DNA from: Bacillus coahuilensis m4-4
Lineage (GTDB): Bacteria > Bacillota > Bacilli > Bacillales > Bacillaceae_K
Assembly: GCF_000171615.1 (NCBI RefSeq)
Contig: NZ_ABFU01000032.1
Location: 1-57,362 of the forward strand
DNA: 57,362 bases
Reading direction: 5' to 3'
The position numbers were made by a program, and so were the translations under genes. The notes below the pieces were generated by a model that saw only the letters and a list, made by a program, of their open reading frames with translations, searched no databases and was not told the DNA's origin. Positions 1-11,268 of the stretch are shown piece by piece; positions within the stretch are counted from its first letter, which is position 1, and every line of letters starts with the position of its first letter.

Positions 1-1
1 G

Positions 2-17
2 CCTCACTTTGGTGAGG
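2..17 (-). terminator. hairpin downstream of redoxin-like gene
   Basis: An inverted repeat of six base pairs (CCTCAC / GTGAGG) lies just beyond the restored stop of the first gene, in its direction of transcription. The T-run, if any, lies outside the window, so the call is partial. Confidence 0.4.
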
Positions 18-28
18 TCCCTTCCTTT

Positions 29-597
29 TTAATGAGCAATTTCAGGCTTCCATTTTATATTACATCCGATGCTTGGTTTTGATCCAACGTAATTTCTTCG
101 TTACGAATAATACATTCCAATGCTGACTTTAAAGAGTGTCCATTTACAGGTAGATCATTACCTGGCCTAGAATCATCTAGTTGACCTCTGTACACTAAAT
201 GATGATGATGATCAAATACAAAGAAATCAGGAGTACAGGCAGCAGAATATGAATGAGCTACTTCTTGTGTTTCATCAAATACGTATGGAAAGGTAAATCC
301 TTCGCTTGAAGCAAAGTTTTTCATGTTATCAGGAGAATCAGCAGGATATTGTTCAATGTCATTTGAATTAATAGCGATAAATCCAATTCCTTTTGAACGA
401 TATTCCTTTGCTAAAGAAACAATCCCTGCTATCGTGTGAAGTACAAAAGGGCAATGGTTACAGATGAACATGACGACAGTACCTTTTTCACCTGCAATGG
501 TAGAGAATGAAATGAGTTGATCTGTTAAACAATCAACTAATTCGAATTGAGGAGCTCTCGTACCTAGTGGTACCATTGTAGATTCTATTCTAGCCAT
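29..597 (-). CDS. thioredoxin-fold redoxin (AhpC/TSA type)
   Basis: A roughly 190-residue redoxin of the peroxiredoxin-like thioredoxin superfamily. The sequence shows the family's active-site region MFICNHCPFV near residue 55, a PDFFVFD beta strand, and an LDDSRPGND segment typical of this group. I start at the ATG at 597, not the upstream codon, because a purine-rich RBS precedes it. The reading frame ends early at 55, but one missing A in the T-run at 77-80 gives the family's usual tail PSIGCNIKWKPEIAH and a stop at 29. It is probably cytoplasmic and acts on thiols or peroxides; substrate unknown. Monocistronic, with a hairpin after it. Confidence 0.8.
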
Positions 598-674
598 TTC
601 AATACCATTCCTTTCCAAGTTACTAATCAAAGTATAAGGTGTTCAATAGAAAGTATCGATTATTTTCATACGAC

Positions 675-1707
675 TTAAACGGGTGTTTTTAGACGGATAT
701 GAGGTTCTTTTCGTAAATCTACATAATTCTCACCAATTTTCACCAACGGCAAATGAGGCTCATGATCATGGATAAAGACAATCTCCGCTTCTTGATTATT
801 ACTTAACATAACAGATTCTCTTAACTGTTGACGCATTAAATAGCGAACAAAAGGAACGACGATAGCAGGGTTTAACTGGTTGGCTTCCGCTTCTTTAACG
901 ACTTCTTGTACGGCATAATAAAAAGGTGCTCCTGGTGTGTGAGGGCGATCTGAACATATAGCATTAAAGGTATCCGCTACACTGACAATTTGAACAAAAA
1001 AATGGGATTTTTGATTCTACAAACTTCATTGGGTATCCGCCACCATTAATCCTTTCGTGATGTAAAAGCGAAGCTTGAGGGATTAATGGATGAATATACG
1101 GAATCGTTTTAAGTAAATCGTATCCCAATACCGTATGGGTTTTGATCTGCTCCTTATCTTCTCTAGTAAGTTCTATCTTTGATAATAAAGATTCGTTTAA
1201 TTTAAGCATTCCAATATCATGAAATAACCCCATTTTTCCAATTAAAATACACTCTTCTTTAGAATAACCTAGTAGTTTACCTATCATCGCAGATAGTATA
1301 GAAACATTTAAGCTATGTTGAATGATATAATTATTACTCTTTCTTTTCTCTATGACTGTCGTGATGTTTGTATCTTGCATACTAGTTAGTAACACTTGTG
1401 AAACTTTTTTGATCAATGATTGAAAATTGGTTGAACGGTTGGTATGTATAAGTTCGTTAAATTCTTCCTCTACTAATTTCAGCAATTCTTCATATGGCTT
1501 TAGGGTAATGGGCTCACTTTTAAACTTTGATTGAGGTATATCCGTAAAGATTTGGACCTTTTCACCCAAGGTATGATTTTTTAATAAGCTAATATGATAT
1601 TCCGTTAGTTTCGTTCCGGCTTTTAATAATAACGTACCTTGCTTTGAGAAGATATCCTCACCTAATTTTTGTCCTATAAGCTCATAATTTATCTCTACTT
1701 GTTCCAT
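675..1707 (-). CDS. HD-GYP domain cyclic-di-GMP phosphodiesterase-like protein
   Basis: About 344 residues once a frameshift is repaired. The N-terminal ~110 residues are not a domain I recognise. The HD-GYP domain follows, with FHDIGMLKL (HD pair) and HHERINGGGYP (GYP loop), the metal-binding signature of phosphodiesterases that hydrolyse cyclic di-GMP. The frame breaks at the A7 run at 996-1002; one base fewer continues into VSVADTFNAI and a C-terminal extension ending at 675. No receiver or membrane domain is visible, so input is probably cytosolic. The ATG at 1707 has a GAGG-type RBS. The gene stands alone. Confidence 0.85.
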
Positions 1708-1874
1708 GACTTTTGCTCCTCTCGAAAAATCGTACTATATATGGATATCTATAGTATAATTATCCAATTCATTTAGAACAATTTGAATTTTATAATTAGG
1801 AGAAGATAGTTATTTAGAAGGATATAACATAGTAAGGAAAGGGGGAATAAAGACTTAGTTGTTGTATAAATAAA

Positions 1875-1903
1875 GAAGCAGATGTCATCCAGACATCTGC
1901 TTC
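1875..1903. terminator. perfect hairpin in intergenic region
   Basis: GAAGCAGATGT, a 5-nt loop, then the complementary ACATCTGCTTC. The stem is strong but neither side has a long T-run, and no gene reads toward it from close by. It may close an unannotated small transcript. Confidence 0.35.
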
Positions 1904-1918
1904 AACGAAAAATTGAGG

Positions 1919-1965
1919 CAATAAACTGTACTCCACATAGTACATTGCAAATTGCGTGTTTATTG
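1919..1965. other. nested inverted repeats of unknown role
   Basis: CAATAAAC at 1919 pairs with GTTTATTG ending at 1965, and inside it TGTACT (1927) pairs with AGTACA (1939). Together with the hairpin just upstream this gives a compact foldable segment between the HD-GYP gene and ppiB. Its function is unknown. Confidence 0.25.
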
Positions 1966-2115
1966 ACTTACACAATTCAGCTCATCGCTATACTAGATTA
2001 ACATACTACAACTAAACTAGTCAATATTATTTTACGTAAAAATATGTCTGTAAATGGACTAAGAAATCGATTTTTGATATGATAAAAGTTGATTTTACAT
2101 AAGGAGATGAAAGTA

Positions 2116-2553
2116 ATGGCGAAAAAAGGTTCAATCATACTACAAAATGGAGAAAAAGTAGAATTTGAATTATATCCAAATGAAGCACCTGGTACAGTAG
2201 CAAACTTTGAAAAATTAGCAAATGAAGGTTATTATAACGGTTTAACTTTTCATCGTGTAATCCCAGGATTTGTTAGTCAAGGCGGATGCCCTACTGGAAC
2301 AGGAACTGGTGGACCAGGTTATACAATTAAATGTGAAACAGAAGGAAATCCTCATAAACATGAAGTAGGTTCCCTTTCAATGGCACACGCAGGTAAAGAT
2401 ACTGGTGGAAGTCAGTTCTTTATTGTACATGAACCACAGCCTCATTTAAATGGAGTTCATACGGTATTTGGTAAAGTTACTTCTGGTATGGACGCAGTAT
2501 TAGAAATGAAAAACGGCGACGTTATGGAGACTGTTGAAGTTCACGAAGAATAA
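2116..2553 (+). CDS. ppiB: peptidyl-prolyl cis-trans isomerase, cyclophilin type
   Basis: A 145-residue single-domain cyclophilin that speeds proline isomerisation in folding proteins. Family motifs are present: [28 protein letters not shown] and [11 protein letters not shown], which form the active-site cleft. The length equals that of B. subtilis PpiB. I start at the ATG at 2116 (MAKKGSI) because AAGGAG sits nine bases upstream; an in-frame codon at 2089 lies before that RBS. There is no signal peptide, so it is cytoplasmic. Intact and monocistronic, with a strong terminator. Confidence 0.95.
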   Translation: MAKKGSIILQNGEKVEFELYPNEAPGTVANFEKLANEGYYNGLTFHRVIPGFVSQGGCPTGTGTGGPGYTIKCETEGNPHKHEVGSLSMAHAGKDTGGSQFFIVHEPQPHLNGVHTVFGKVTSGMDAVLEMKNGDVMETVEVHEE

Positions 2554-2560
2554 ATTTTAA

Positions 2561-2600
2561 AAAACCTAGTAAAAAGGGCAACCTTTTACTAGGTTTTTTT
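2561..2600 (+). terminator. rho-independent terminator of ppiB
   Basis: Stem AAACCTAGTAAAA / TTTTACTAGGTTT with a short loop and seven Ts. It lies just after the ppiB stop. Confidence 0.9.
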
Positions 2601-2694
2601 GTCGAGTAAACATTTGAACGCACTGAAATAGCATCAATTCGAAACGGCCTTTTCCAATGTGAAAATATACTGTTATTATTTTAAAATACTTTAA

Positions 2695-3950
<1,256 letters not shown>

Positions 3951-3953
3951 TCA

Positions 3954-5106
3954 ATGAAAATCTTAGTAATAACAGAAACCTTTTTACCTTCTACAGATGG
4001 CATTGTGACCAGGTTGACTCATAGTATTAGATGGTTAAAAGATGCAGGGCATGAAATAATAATCGTTGCCCCGAAGCTAGGGGTCGAAACCTTTGAAGGT
4101 ATTAAAGTAGTGGGAATACCCGCCAAAAAGATCCCGTGGTATCGATCTAAAAAAATTTGCCATGCCTAGTAGAAAAATAAAAAAAGTAAATGGAAGATTT
4201 CGGTCCAGATATAGTTCACGTCGTTAATCCAGTATTTATTGGGGCAGCTGGTATATTTTACGCAAAAAAATTAAAGATAAAGGTTGTTGCATCTTATCAT
4301 ACACATGTCCCGAAATATGCTGATTACTATAGGATAGGTATGACAAAACCTATTCTGTGGTGGTACTTTAGATTATTGCACAATCAAGCAGATTTGAATT
4401 TATGTACATCACAAAGTGTATTAAAAGAACTGAATGAACAACGTTTTAAGAATGTACACTACTGGAAAAGAGGAGTCAATACACATCAATTTGGGAGACA
4501 TCATCGTGATATCAAGTGGCGTCAGCTCGTCACAAACCATTCACCGACTAAAAAATCTTGTTGTATGTTGGTCGACTAGCTGCTGAAAAAGAAATACATA
4601 AAATCAAGAGGCTACTTGAAAAGCAAGATAATATCGTTTTAGTTATTGTCGGTGATGGTCCTGAACGAAATGATTTAGAAAAATTATTTCAACACGAATC
4701 TGTTGTATTTACAGGCTTTCTCCATGGAGAAGAGCTTGCAATAGCCTATGCTTCTTCTGATGCTTTTTATTTTTCCATCCACAACAGAAACATTAGGACT
4801 CGTTATATTAGAAGCCATGGCATCTGGAACCCCAGTTATTGCTGCTAAAAGTGGACCTACACAAGAGCAAATAGTAGATGGAGTGAATGGTATCTTGTTT
4901 AATCCTAGTGATGAAAGTAGTATGGATGCTTTACTAGAAAAGATGTATAACGAAGAATTAATGAATCGTATTTCTATGAATGCGGAAAGCGAAGCAAAAG
5001 AGAACGGTGGAGTGATCAAGCAGCTCAACTCTTAGGATACTACGAACAACTCATTTTAACAAAAAAGAAAAATGTCGACTTAATAGAGGAAGGGAGACTT
5101 ACTTGA
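3954..5106 (+). CDS. sqdX: GT4 glycosyltransferase, probable sulfoquinovosyltransferase
   Basis: Family GT4 enzyme that in sulfolipid producers transfers sulfoquinovose to diacylglycerol at the membrane. The start MKILVITETFLPSTDGIVTRL is the typical SqdX opening. Further motifs are SYHTHVPKYADYY, LLYVGRLAAEK and the nucleotide-sugar site STTETLGLVILEAMASGTPV. At least four single-base shifts interrupt it (near 4149-4160, the A6 at 4549-4554, near 4770, near 5015). Stitched together it is about 380 residues, usual for the family, ending LLGYYEQL... at 5106. It follows sqdB by three bases, and that pairing is the main support for the substrate assignment over a generic GT4. Confidence 0.85.
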
Positions 5107-5147
5107 AGAATTGTCAGAATACGATCTTAAGAAGTCTCTCTTTTTTT
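5092..5147 (+). terminator. terminator of sqdBX
   Basis: GGGAGACTT at 5092 pairs with AAGTCTCTC at 5132, followed by seven Ts. The left arm overlaps the end of sqdX. Confidence 0.7.
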
Positions 5148-5187
5148 AGCAAAGTCCCGTTCCTGTAGGGCTATGTAGCCATCAAAA

Positions 5188-5241
5188 AATAAGAGGGTGT
5201 TCAAAGCATTCATATGTATGCTTTGAACACCCTCTCTTATT
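5188..5241 (-). terminator. strong bidirectional terminator between sqdX and the dehydrogenase
   Basis: A long near-perfect stem (AATAAGAGGGTGTTCAAAGC with its complement) around an 8-base loop. It sits directly after the restored stop of the minus-strand operon. Confidence 0.85.
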
Positions 5242-5243
5242 CG

Positions 5244-6297
5244 TTAAACAAGAATTTCATTGAAGATAGCATCCGATGCAATCAAGTTTTTGGTCTTTTT
5301 GTTGATATTCCGGTACATGTAAATACGTATATCTAGTTGGTTTAATGCTAGGAGCAAGGTCTATTGCGTCTATAAAAAGGGCCTTAGGTATCTGTAAGGT
5401 TTTTACATAATCAAAAAAACCAGTGCGTGTAAATACTTTCACCATTCTGTCGGATCTGTGTTCTTGAACGAGTGCCATTAAATAGGTTGCTATTCCAACC
5501 TGAATACCATGCATCATCTCAGATCTACCTAATTTATCTAGGGCATGTGACACTAAGTGTTCAGACCCACTAATTGGGGCACTATTTCCACTAATTGCCG
5601 TAGAGATTCCACCCATTGTCAGTGAACTTATTAACTCTTTTAAAAATATTGGATCTTGTAAATCAGTCATAGGAGTACGTGTGAAGCTATTGGTTGCCTT
5701 TTTACTTAACATATAAGCAAACGCATCAACATGACCTTTGCCATTCTTTTCTTCGAATTCCCAATCATATAATGCTGTAATATTGCTCATCAAGTCACCG
5801 ACACCAGCAAGAATGAAAGAAGATGGAGCCGTTTTAATGATATTCAAATCTACTATGATTCCGTAAGGGACTCGTGCAGGTACAGTTGTTTTCTTTCCAT
5901 CAATAAGCAAGGAGCAGTTACTACTAGCAAATCCATCATTTGAAGGTGAAGTTGGTATACTTATAAATGGACTTCGTCTACTAAATGCGATGTATTTACC
6001 GTAATCAATAATCGTTCCTCCACCGATAGACATAACCGCATCATATCGTTTTAATTCAAATGCCTTTGAGATAAGATCTTTTATATCCATACCTGGAGAT
6101 AATTCAAGCATATCATAGGAGAAACTCGAAATCGTATGTTGTATTCTCGAGCTATATGTTTTGTACGAATACTCATCCATTAAAATGAGTATATCCTTGA
6201 ATGGATGCTTTTTCATAATATCATCTAATTTTAGGATCGTATCGTACTGTATTTCTAATATAGATGGGATTGGAATACTTGTGATAGGTGCTTGCAT
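5244..6297 (-). CDS. sn-glycerol-1-phosphate dehydrogenase homologue (iron-containing ADH superfamily)
   Basis: About 350 residues of the dehydroquinate synthase-like / iron-alcohol dehydrogenase fold. The nucleotide loop is MSIGGGTIIDYGKY; TSPSNDGFASSN and GSEHLVSHALD match glycerol-1-phosphate dehydrogenases. Likely metal ligands are Asp in AGVGD, His in SEHLVSH and His in MMHGIQVG. Such enzymes reduce dihydroxyacetone phosphate to sn-glycerol-1-phosphate, used for archaeal-type lipids and, in Bacillus, for heptaprenylglyceryl phosphate. A late frameshift (T-runs at 5287-5300) garbles the last ~20 residues; repair gives a stop at 5244. Its start overlaps the HAD gene stop by one base (TAATG), so the two are translationally coupled. 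A related polyol dehydrogenase cannot be excluded. Confidence 0.75.
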
Positions 6298-6944
6298 TAT
6301 ATAACCTCATTGTTTTTTAAATAGGCAATAATGTCATCAAAATGGTTTATCGCTTCAAATGGTACATGTTTAGAAGTAAGAATTGTTTGCAAGGAATCTT
6401 TTGCAAACGTAACATCTGCGAAAACCGCGGGATGTGAATCCGGTTCACTATCTCCGGCAAAATACACCGTTTGATACTGTTCTTTTAATTTCTTAATAAC
6501 AAGAGATTTATCAATACCGTAGCGCTCTGAATAATGCCAAGCATTCGGATCAATCTTCATTTTTACATTATTTTCTTCAAAATATCCTTCATTTGAAAAT
6601 ACTTTTACATTTTCAATTTCTAAATGATTTAAGATCTTGTGAATATAATAATCCGTACCCGCGCTTAATATGAAAAAGTCTCCTCCGGCTTGTTGTACTT
6701 TTTGTACAAGAGGTACAAAACTAGGGTCAAGTGGTAAAGACAATACATCCTGTGAGATCATTTCCTCTGGCTGATGAATATTACGAAAGACTTCTGATAG
6801 AAAATCAATATCTTTTATGTGTCCACCCTGCCAGTCTTCGTATTTCTTGTCACCTTCTTTATAATATTTTTCAATCACTAATCGGTAAAAATCCTTTTGA
6901 GAAATCGTGCCATCGAAATCGGATACAAATGCCCAATTCTTCAT
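6297..6944 (-). CDS. HAD-IB family phosphatase, MtnX/SerB-like
   Basis: A 215-residue haloacid dehalogenase phosphatase. Motif I is VSDFDGTIS with the nucleophile Asp near residue 9, motif II is FILSAGTD, and motif IV is YFAGDSEPD. The small cap and size resemble MtnX-like and phosphoserine-phosphatase-like enzymes, but no methionine-salvage gene is nearby, so the substrate is open. Its tight coupling to the glycerol-1-phosphate dehydrogenase homologue suggests a phosphorylated polyol or lipid precursor. The ATG at 6944 has an excellent AAAGGAGGAG RBS. It starts 22 bases after the upstream DUF3900-like gene, so all three probably share a transcript. Confidence 0.8.
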   Translation of the reverse strand: MKNWAFVSDFDGTISQKDFYRLVIEKYYKEGDKKYEDWQGGHIKDIDFLSEVFRNIHQPEEMISQDVLSLPLDPSFVPLVQKVQQAGGDFFILSAGTDYYIHKILNHLEIENVKVFSNEGYFEENNVKMKIDPNAWHYSERYGIDKSLVIKKLKEQYQTVYFAGDSEPDSHPAVFADVTFAKDSLQTILTSKHVPFEAINHFDDIIAYLKNNEVI

Positions 6945-6966
6945 CGTACTCCTCCTTTACTCATCT

Positions 6967-8034
6967 TTAAATGCATTTTCCGTTAATTTTTTCGACAATG
7001 GATTGAAGTTGGTCGGGTCTATGAAATTCAATAGGTGAATACCCTTTCTCAAACTGAATTTGATCTGAATCAATGAGTAACACATATCGATTATTAATTT
7101 TCCAATATGTAATGTTTCACCAAATTCCGATAGAAGAGATTTAATCTTAGATTGACCAATGGTTAAATTAATTTCCAGATCTGGTGTTTGTTCAACCAGT
7201 CGATTACTAGCTTCCTTCACTTGTTCTGTTGACAGTTTTTCTTGGATTGTGCGTTCTTCACTTATCGTTTCCCAAACCTCAAGATCTTTTTCAAATTGAA
7301 TTCTTTCCTCACTATTTTCTTCCGTTGTTTCAGAGACATGCTCGTACACCATTTCTAATAATTGATTCTTTACAATAGTGGGCATGGGTTCACCATATTC
7401 AACATATTTCAAAAAGTCCTCAAAATACCTAGCGTGTGAAGCTTGATGTATTTTTACTTCGCTAACTTCAATAATTCCTTCTTCAGGCATATAGGGATAT
7501 TGGATACTTTTCATATTCTTTGTGGTTATGGCCATTTCTACATGCTTAATAATAGTAGCCTCATCTGAGATCGAAGCTACCTTTGGTTCAAAGTCGCATT
7601 TTAAAATAAATACAAAGGACTCATCAAAATACTTTTTGAGTGTGGCTGTTAAAACAATAAATGCTCCGCCCCTTACTGCACTTGCATCAATGTAAGCTTG
7701 AACAAAGGTAAGAGCATTTTCTAAAAATTCTTCTTTGGAAATGGACTGTCGCGACTTTTGAAACATATTGAAATTGGAGTTAGAATCTAAGTTATATTCA
7801 GGCTCAACTGCAAAATAGCCAAGCTTGGTTGGTACCTGTTCATTCTTAGGATGACGCTCCACTTTTCTCTTGACAATTTTCACTAATTCTCCATCAAGAA
7901 ATTCTTTTAGTGCACTATGCTCATATTCACTGTGATCTAATGTTTGAAAGTGCTTATATTTTTTCTCGGAATTTTCACCTTTTCCATCAACTGAGATAAA
8001 CAAAAAATGAAGCAAAATTAATAGTAAAGTCCAT
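6967..8034 (-). CDS. DUF3900-like conserved Bacillaceae protein
   Basis: About 355 residues, soluble, acidic, no signal peptide. The segment CDFEPKVASI followed by MAITTKNMKSIQYPYMPEEG is very like the Bacillaceae family I know as DUF3900; function unknown. Two shifts are present. An A6 run at 8002-8007 hides the true start, the ATG at 8034 (MDFTINF...) with a GAGG RBS. The run at 7098-7101 hides the true C-terminus (NNRYVLLIDSDQIQFEKGYS..., stop at 6967). It is first in a likely three-gene operon with the HAD phosphatase and the dehydrogenase. The family name is from memory; the coding call itself is firm. Confidence 0.7.
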
Positions 8035-8205
8035 GTTATTTCCTCACTCTATTTAGTCTATTCAAGTATAGAATTAACAACCTAAAGGGTCAAATTTTTG
8101 TTTCTACCTGTTTTTGACCATATTCTCATTCATTTACCAGCTATTAAATATGTAGCACTGTAAATACTACAAAGGTACTACCAGAATTTAAGCAGGAGGA
8201 AAAAC

Positions 8206-9041
8206 ATGAAGATAAAATTAGCAGCAACTGCCCTATCCATTCTTGTATTACTAAGTGCATGTAACGGTGATGATACAGCCTATAAAAATGACTCCGATCC
8301 TATGGATAATATCTCTAATGCAAGCACAAATACAGATAGTAATCACTACCCACATACGAAAGCAGTTAAAGTACAAAATGCGAAATATAAATTTTATAAA
8401 ATTGATCCTGGAACAGGAGATTACACAGAGATCACGCAAGAACAAATCAATAATTTAGACCCTAATGTCAATTTTAATATTATTCAGCGTTCAAAAGAAA
8501 CTGGAAGAGAGAAAGCTGTGACACCAGGAAAAGAACCAACTACAACCAAACAGCAGCCTGAAACAGCTAAGCAACCAACTCCAGCGGAAACCAACCAAAC
8601 GACACAGCAAAAACCACAAGAAACAGCAGAAAAACCAGCAGCTGATGAAGGATCAAAAGAAGGAATTAGCTCTATAGAACAACAAGTAATCGATCTGACG
8701 AATGCCGAAAGAAGAAAGAATGGTTTATCTGACTTACAAGCAGATGTAAAATTAAGCAATGTAGCACAAACCAAATCAGAGGATATGTACCAAAGAATTA
8801 CTTTTCCCATACGAGCCCAACCTATGGTTCGCCTTTTGATATGATGCGTGACTTTGGGGTGAGCTATAACACAGCAGGAGAAAATATTGCTCAGGGTCAA
8901 AAAAGCGCAGAAGAAGTGGTGAATGCCTGGATGAATAGTGAAGGTCACCGTGCCAATATTCTAAAAGCTGACTTTACTCATATCGGTGTAGGGTATAATG
9001 AAGCTGGGAATTATTGGACGCAAATGTTTATTGGGAAATAG
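8206..9041 (+). CDS. CAP/SCP-domain lipoprotein (YkwD-like)
   Basis: A ~278-residue exported lipoprotein. The signal peptide ends in a lipobox (VLLSAC, Cys near residue 19). A Gln/Thr/Pro/Lys-rich linker follows, then a C-terminal CAP domain with LTNAERRKNGL, YFSHTSPTYGSPFDMM, AGENIAQGQ and VNAWMNSEGHRANIL. Bacterial YkwD-type CAP proteins sit at the cell surface; their biochemical role is unsettled. The frame breaks at the A3 run at 8792-8794; one more A gives YQKNYFSHTSP. The ATG at 8206 follows GCAGGAGGA. Monocistronic, with a terminator two bases after the stop. Confidence 0.88.
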
Positions 9042-9042
9042 A

Positions 9043-9072
9043 AAAAGTGGAGTCCTTACTCCACTTTTTTTT
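9043..9072 (+). terminator. terminator of the CAP-domain gene
   Basis: AAAGTGGAGT-CCTT-ACTCCACTTT followed by a run of Ts. Confidence 0.9.
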
Positions 9073-9083
9073 GGTATATTCGT

Positions 9084-9224
9084 TTAAAACATGGTCCATA
9101 AAAACCCTACAATTAATCCTCCAAAAATACTTGCCTCTAGCCAATATATCCAATTGGATTCCAATACATCGCATAATTCATCTAATGTTTGAAGAGTTCT
9201 TTCATCTTGATTCAAATGAACCAC
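9084..9224 (-). CDS. small single-span membrane protein, hypothetical
   Basis: A 43-46 residue ORF with a charged N-terminus (NQDERTLQTLDELCDVLE) and a C-terminal hydrophobic span (LEASIFGGLIVGFLWTMF). The start is uncertain: GTG at 9224 or TTG at 9215, neither with a strong RBS. It converges with the CAP gene, sharing that terminator zone. No family recognised. The amphipathic-then-hydrophobic pattern looks coding. Confidence 0.4.
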   Translation of the reverse strand: MVHLNQDERTLQTLDELCDVLESNWIYWLEASIFGGLIVGFLWTMF

Positions 9225-9387
9225 ATCCTAACATTACTTGTTAACATACAATATGCAAACACTGTAAATTGGTGAAATAGAACGTGAACTTCCATTATCA
9301 TAAGCGATCAATGGAGCCATTAGTACATAATTATGGTATAGTAAGTAAGGTTAAATAGGCAAAATAGAAAGGATCTTTATAAAGAAA

Positions 9388-10141
9388 ATGAGAATAGTTT
9401 CTTGGAACGTAAATGGCATTAGAGCGTGTGTACGCAAAGGTTTTTTAAACTATTTTAAAGATGTGGATGCAGATATATTTTGCCTACAAGAAACAAAAGT
9501 ACAATACGGGCAAATTGAATTAGATTTACCAGGATATTATCAATATTGGAACTATGCAGAAAAAAAAGGACTATTCAGGTACGGCTATATTTACAAAAAG
9601 TAAGCCATTAAAGGTTACATATGGAATGGATGAAGAACGGAATTCCGAGGGAAGAATGATTACGCTGGAATTTAGTGATTTTTATGTAGTGACCATGTAT
9701 ACCCCCAACTCAAAACGAGATTTATCTCGATTGGAAGAAAGATTGGAATGGGAAGATTTAGTCCAAGGTTACTTAGATAAGTTGAATCAAAAGAAACCAG
9801 TTATTTTTTGTGGAGATTTGAATGTAGCTCATACAGAACTAGATGTTAAAAACGACCGTGCCAATCAAGGGAATTCTGGATTTACTCAAGTAGAGAGAGA
9901 GAAGATGAATGGATTACTTGATCTTGGGTTTACAGATACTTATCGCTATTTTAATCCTGCAAGAGATGATCAGTTCACGTGGTGGTCCTATATGAAAGGT
10001 GTCCGAGAACGAAATATTGGCTGGAGAATTGATTACTTTATCGTATCAACTAGTTTCATGAATACTATATCCAATTCTGATATTCATGATCATGTATATG
10101 GTAGTGATCACTGTCCAATAGTATTAGAGCTTTCCAAGTAG
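9388..10141 (+). CDS. exoA: exodeoxyribonuclease III / AP endonuclease
   Basis: ExoA cleaves DNA at abasic sites and trims 3' ends in base excision repair. All family blocks are present: SWNVNGIRA at the N-terminus, FCLQETK (metal-binding Glu), MYTPNS, FCGDLNVAHTELD (catalytic Asp/Asn), FTWWSYMKGVRERN and the final GSDHCPIVLEL with the catalytic Asp-His. About 251 residues, the usual size. A single shift in the A8 run at 9560-9567 splits the frame; removing one A gives EKKDYSGTAIFTK. The next gene starts 15 bases downstream and may be cotranscribed. Confidence 0.95.
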
Positions 10142-10155
10142 AAAGGATGAACAAG

Positions 10156-10570
10156 ATGAAAATATTTACTTATTTAAAAGAAAATGATGAAGAGATAATA
10201 AATGGGATAAATATAGCAGAAACCTTATCTAATTTTAAAAAAAAGAAAAGATGAGTATGTGTATCTTGAAAGTGATCAGGAGAATGAGATAAAAGGCTTT
10301 GTTTTGGAATGGGATGAAGTGTTTAGTACTTATACTATTTTAGTTGGACTTCCAGTAAAGAAAAAGCATACACAAAACGTTAAAGACTATTTACAAAATA
10401 CGGTACAAGGTAATTTTAACGTTATGTACGATGATGGAGAAGGATTTTTAGATGTGAATGTTTCAATAGCATCTTTACATACCATTAAAGAAGAGATGAC
10501 TATTCGACAAGTATCAGAAATCGTGACTAATTATATAGATCAGTTAATGACGGTTACGAAAGAAGCGTAG
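10156..10570 (+). CDS. hypothetical protein
   Basis: A ~138-residue acidic soluble protein that I do not recognise. It begins MKIFTYLKENDEEI with a GAAAGGATG RBS shortly after exoA, and ends ...TNYIDQLMTVTKEA. The A8 run at 10237-10244 interrupts it after residue 31; one A fewer gives NFKKRKDEYVYLESD and a single continuous frame. No membrane segment, no cysteine, no known motif. Position suggests cotranscription with exoA; no function can be inferred. Confidence 0.65.
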
Positions 10571-10588
10571 GATCTACCTAAGCTTCTC

Positions 10589-10878
10589 TTATAGATGACC
10601 ATATGATGAAACAATTTCTGCTAATTCATCGTTACCAAATAACGACAATACATTAATCACCGTATCCGTGGCGATGTGTCCTGCTTCTTCTTTCGGTACC
10701 GTAAGGGAAATCGCTTGATTTAAACTATGCGTTTCTTGAAAAGGATAAGCCAATTTGTATAATTTGGTAGGATTAAGAGAATGATTTGTGCACCACTGTG
10801 CAAAAAATTAAAAATCATCATGGTCTCATCTTTTTGATAATTTTCTATAATCTTTTGTTCCAATTCTTTCGAGTTCAT
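10589..10878 (-). CDS. hypothetical protein
   Basis: A ~96-residue soluble protein, family not recognised. It reads MNSKELEQKIIENYQKDETMMIF, then after repair of the A6 run at 10802-10807 continues FAQWCTNHSLNPTKLYKLAYPFQETHSL..., and ends SSYGHL at 10589. The ATG at 10878 is preceded by AAAGGAG, part of a 17-bp tandem duplication. It converges with the upstream plus-strand unknown gene, and no clear terminator lies between them. Confidence 0.55.
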
Positions 10879-10889
10879 TTCTAATACAG

Positions 10890-10923
10890 CTCCTTTTCCA
10901 ATGCAACTCCTTTTCCAATGCAA
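10890..10923. repeat. 17-bp perfect tandem duplication over an RBS
   Basis: The unit CTCCTTTTCCAATGCAA occurs twice head to tail. On the minus strand it duplicates the AAAGGAG ribosome binding site of the hypothetical gene ending at 10589. It looks like a slippage product. Confidence 0.8.
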
Positions 10924-10971
10924 CTTCTACTATAACACAAGAATAAATTTAAGAGTAAAGGATTGATAAAC

Positions 10972-11259
10972 GTGGAAATAATAAAACATACTGTAGAAAA
11001 ATTAACGGATCCGACAGGAATTTTAACTGGCGACCGATATGAATATATTCTTTCAATAGATGTACCAGAAGAGGATGAACTCTATACTGAAAATGGCGTG
11101 TATATTAAAGCCATTCTATTAGTAGATGGGGTCTCTAATAGAATCGTTCAATCTCATTTTATTGAGGAATCTACAAATAGATATCTAGATTTTGATCTAG
11201 AAGAGGAAGAAGTGGAACAGATACTTCACTATTGTGTAGAAAATCTACCAAATGAATAG
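10972..11259 (+). CDS. DUF6509-like small conserved protein
   Basis: A 95-residue acidic protein beginning MEIIKHTVEKLTDPTGILTGDRYEY. The start block resembles a Bacillaceae family I recall as DUF6509; function unknown. I chose the GTG at 10972, nine bases after AAAGGA, over the TTG at 10963, which sits on the RBS. No membrane span or metal motif. The LOG-family gene begins ten bases after its stop, so the two are likely an operon. Confidence 0.6.
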   Translation: MEIIKHTVEKLTDPTGILTGDRYEYILSIDVPEEDELYTENGVYIKAILLVDGVSNRIVQSHFIEESTNRYLDFDLEEEEVEQILHYCVENLPNE

Positions 11260-11268
11260 AGGCCTTAG

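Noticed and set aside
4684..5028. 114-codon minus-strand frame over sqdX
   Set aside because: Antisense shadow of a clear glycosyltransferase.
8206..9041. Low-complexity Q/T/P segment as a mobile-element scar
   Set aside because: It is an ordinary linker between lipobox and CAP domain.
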